Source of the DNA: Phycisphaerales bacterium
GTDB taxonomy: Bacteria > Planctomycetota > Phycisphaerae > WQYP01
Assembly: GCA_009781185.1 (NCBI GenBank)
Contig: WQYP01000026.1
Span: 1 to 34,918 of the forward strand
Reading direction: 5' to 3'
DNA: 34,918 bases
Positions within the stretch are counted from its first letter, which is position 1. Each line of letters opens with the position of its first letter. The translations under genes were made by a program, and so were the position numbers. Below, piece after piece: positions 33,255 through 34,918 of this stretch. The notes below the pieces were generated by a model that saw only the letters and a program-made list of their open reading frames with translations, was not told where the DNA came from and did not search any database.

Positions 33255-34646
33255 ATGTTGTTCAACGAGACAATTATCGCGGTGAGTTCGCCGGAGAGTG
33301 GGGGGGTACGGGGGATTGTGCGGGTGAGTGGCGAGCGGGCGTGGGAGGTGGTGCGGGAAGTGGGGCGATTGCCGGAGCAGTTGGAGGTGGGGTGGAATGG
33401 GGGGGTGGTGATGCCGTGGGTGTGTGAGTGGTGGGGGGTGGCGGGGGTGCTTCTGTTTAAGGGGCCGCGGAGTTTTACGGGGGAGGATGTGGCGGAGATC
33501 CATGTGCCGAATTCGCCGGCGGTGGTGCGGGAATGCGTGGAGCGGATATTGGCGGCGGGAGGAGTGAGGATGGCCAGCGCAGGCGAGTTTTCGGCACGGG
33601 CGTTTTTCAATGGGAAAATGGACTTGACGGAAGCTGAGGGAATCGCCGCGACGATTAACGCGGCAACGGAAATGGAACTGCGAGCGGCAGCAAGTCTGCG
33701 AGAGGGAAACCTGCATCGTGAAATCGAAAAGGTAACACAACGCGTGGCACACTGGTTGGCGATGGTCGAGGCGGGGATTGATTTTTCGGAGGAAGAAGGA
33801 ATTTTGTCGGCCGATCAGGATGAAATGCAATCGGATCTGGCACAGATTGCGGACTTCGGATTGGGTTGGTGGCTCGAGCATGCGGTGCGGATGGATCGTC
33901 TCGATACGCTTCCGACGGTGGTTTTCATCGGAGAGCCGAACGTGGGGAAAAGCTCGCTGATCAACGCATTGGCCGGCACGACGCGTTCGATCACGTCGGA
34001 AGTTGCGGGGACAACGCGGGACGTGCTCGGCGTGGTGATGAAGACATCGCGGGGCGACATGCGGCTGCTGGATGTGCCGGGGAAGGAAGAGCCGGTGGAC
34101 GAACTGCGTCGGCAGATGATGAAGGCGAGGGAGAACGCTCTTCTGGAAGCGGATTTAGCGATCGAGGTCGTGGTCGATGAGAAATATGCAATCAGCGGTA
34201 TGATGCCTCGCCACGAGCATGGGACGGAGATATATGCCGTGCAAAACAAGGCGGACCTGTTGCCGCCGACGGAGTTGCGGACGTTTGAGTATATCGAGAG
34301 TCAGGAGGAGTGGGGCGGGGGTGGGTTCATGACAATACGGGGGGACTTCCAATTGGTCTCCGCCAAGACGGGGTTGAACATCGAGAAGTTGCGTGAGGAG
34401 ATCGGGGAATTGGTGTATAGACGACGTGTGATCCACGCGCATTTGCCGGTGCTCAATCAGCGGCATCGGCTTCTGGTGCTGGAAGTGAAAGAGGCGATCG
34501 ACCGAGCGGTGAATCTGATGGATCGTCCTGAACTGCTCGCGTCGGAATTGCGGCGGGCGCTGGATTCTCTGGGACAGATTACCGGCGTGGTTTCGCCGGA
34601 CGAAATTCTGGGTCGGATTTTTTCGACGTTTTGCATTGGAAAATAA
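33255..34646 (+). CDS. mnmE: tRNA modification GTPase MnmE (TrmE)
   Basis: With MnmG, MnmE makes the 5-carboxymethylaminomethyl modification of wobble uridine in tRNA. The 463-aa protein has the N-terminal tetrahydrofolate-binding domain (GEFSARAFFNGKMDLTEAEG) and a helical domain. The GTPase is inserted after residue ~215, with G1 GEPNVGKSS (about 225-233), G2 GTTRD and G4 NKAD. The invariant C-terminus FCIGK carries the Cys needed for function. The G3 region is DVPGKEEP instead of the usual DTAGLRE. ATG 33255 gives the normal opening (NETIIAVSSP). Two 7-G tracts (33300-33306, 33399-33405) lie near the start. Confidence 0.94.
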   Translation: MLFNETIIAVSSPESGGVRGIVRVSGERAWEVVREVGRLPEQLEVGWNGGVVMPWVCEWWGVAGVLLFKGPRSFTGEDVAEIHVPNSPAVVRECVERILAAGGVRMASAGEFSARAFFNGKMDLTEAEGIAATINAATEMELRAAASLREGNLHREIEKVTQRVAHWLAMVEAGIDFSEEEGILSADQDEMQSDLAQIADFGLGWWLEHAVRMDRLDTLPTVVFIGEPNVGKSSLINALAGTTRSITSEVAGTTRDVLGVVMKTSRGDMRLLDVPGKEEPVDELRRQMMKARENALLEADLAIEVVVDEKYAISGMMPRHEHGTEIYAVQNKADLLPPTELRTFEYIESQEEWGGGGFMTIRGDFQLVSAKTGLNIEKLREEIGELVYRRRVIHAHLPVLNQRHRLLVLEVKEAIDRAVNLMDRPELLASELRRALDSLGQITGVVSPDEILGRIFSTFCIGK

Positions 34647-34683
34647 GGCGCTGTCTCCCCGTCACCCCTGTCCCCCCTTCCCC

Positions 34684-34793
34684 TCATCGTCCGTCGAGGA
34701 GTCGTAGGCCCAGGAAGTTATCGAGGGCGTCGATTGCTTTGACTTTTTCGACGGTGGTTTGGACGTCGTAGGGGGTACGGACGAATTCGACGA
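34684..34793 (-). CDS. C-terminal end of an unidentified protein (partial)
   Basis: On the reverse strand a frame ends with TGA at 34684-34686, preceded by about 36 ordinary residues such as EFVRTPYDVQTTVEKVKAIDAL and DNFLGLRLLDGR. I do not recognise the family. Upstream of it the sequence turns into C/G homopolymer, so the rest of the gene cannot be read. It converges on mnmE with only ~37 bases between. Confidence 0.5.
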
Positions 34794-34918
34794 CCCCCCC
34801 CCCCCCACCCCCCCCCCCCCCCCCCCTTTCGTGCCCCCCGGGGCGGGGGGGGTGGCGGAAGGAGGGGAGGGGTTTGGGGGGGGGGGGGGGGCGCGGGGGG
34901 CGGGGGTGGATCACCGCC
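34794..34918. other. C/G homopolymer region at the window end, probable sequencing or assembly artefact
   Basis: Runs of 13 C, 19 C and 14 or more G alternate with short GC-only words to the end of the window. No coding frame or repeat family from elsewhere in the window continues through it. It looks like a low-quality contig end rather than biology, although the organism does have genuine G tracts elsewhere. Confidence 0.6.

Overview
The window is about 34.9 kb of a GC-rich bacterial chromosome with long genes and repeat-filled intergenic spaces. The gene content suggests a planctomycete, probably of the Phycisphaerae type: a tRNA-targeted integrase, a large VWA/GATase-like membrane protein, a BNR-propeller secreted protein, a flagellar regulator cluster, and a YidC-MnmE pair. 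This placement is inference from gene style, since no rRNA or marker alignment was available.

Layout, left to right. Positions 1-2229 are the end of an integrative element: a gene remnant, an excisionase-like HTH protein, and a tyrosine recombinase whose 3' end runs antisense through a tRNA-Cys gene. Next come a secreted BNR/sortilin-like protein (2345-4585) and a VWA-domain membrane protein (4640-7237). A reverse-strand sugar-type ABC transporter follows (7414-12275), in which the solute-binding protein is fused to the MalF-like permease and the MalG-like permease carries a very large extracytoplasmic insertion. Then come recJ, a reverse-strand aldo/keto reductase with ferredoxin-type clusters, and reverse-strand glmS.

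The second half has a GtrB/DPM1-type glycosyltransferase, then a motility block: a TPR membrane protein, a FlgN-like chaperone, a cytosolic sensor kinase, a sigma-54-dependent response regulator, and flgB-flgC-fliE with a candidate sigma-54 promoter before flgB. After that are a reverse-strand 2-hydroxyacid dehydrogenase, a TerC-family membrane protein, hemB, an M16-family protein without the zinc site, yidC and mnmE. The last ~125 bases are C/G homopolymer sequence, probably a bad contig end, beside the 3' end of one more reverse-strand gene.

The most notable feature is the repeat population. Short-word tandem arrays (7-, 8- and 9-bp periods) and GC-rich palindromes occupy most intergenic spaces, often as mirror-image nested shells. 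The same or similar modules also lie in frame inside genes: three heptamer arrays in recJ, a 78-nt palindrome in the transporter fusion gene and a palindrome in the sensor kinase. Repeat copies supply the stop codons of three other reading frames (TerC, M16 and the kinase). Several genes also carry G tracts of 8-12 bases. Together this resembles an in-frame, gene-invading repeat system comparable in principle to Rickettsia palindromic elements or cyanobacterial STRR heptamers.
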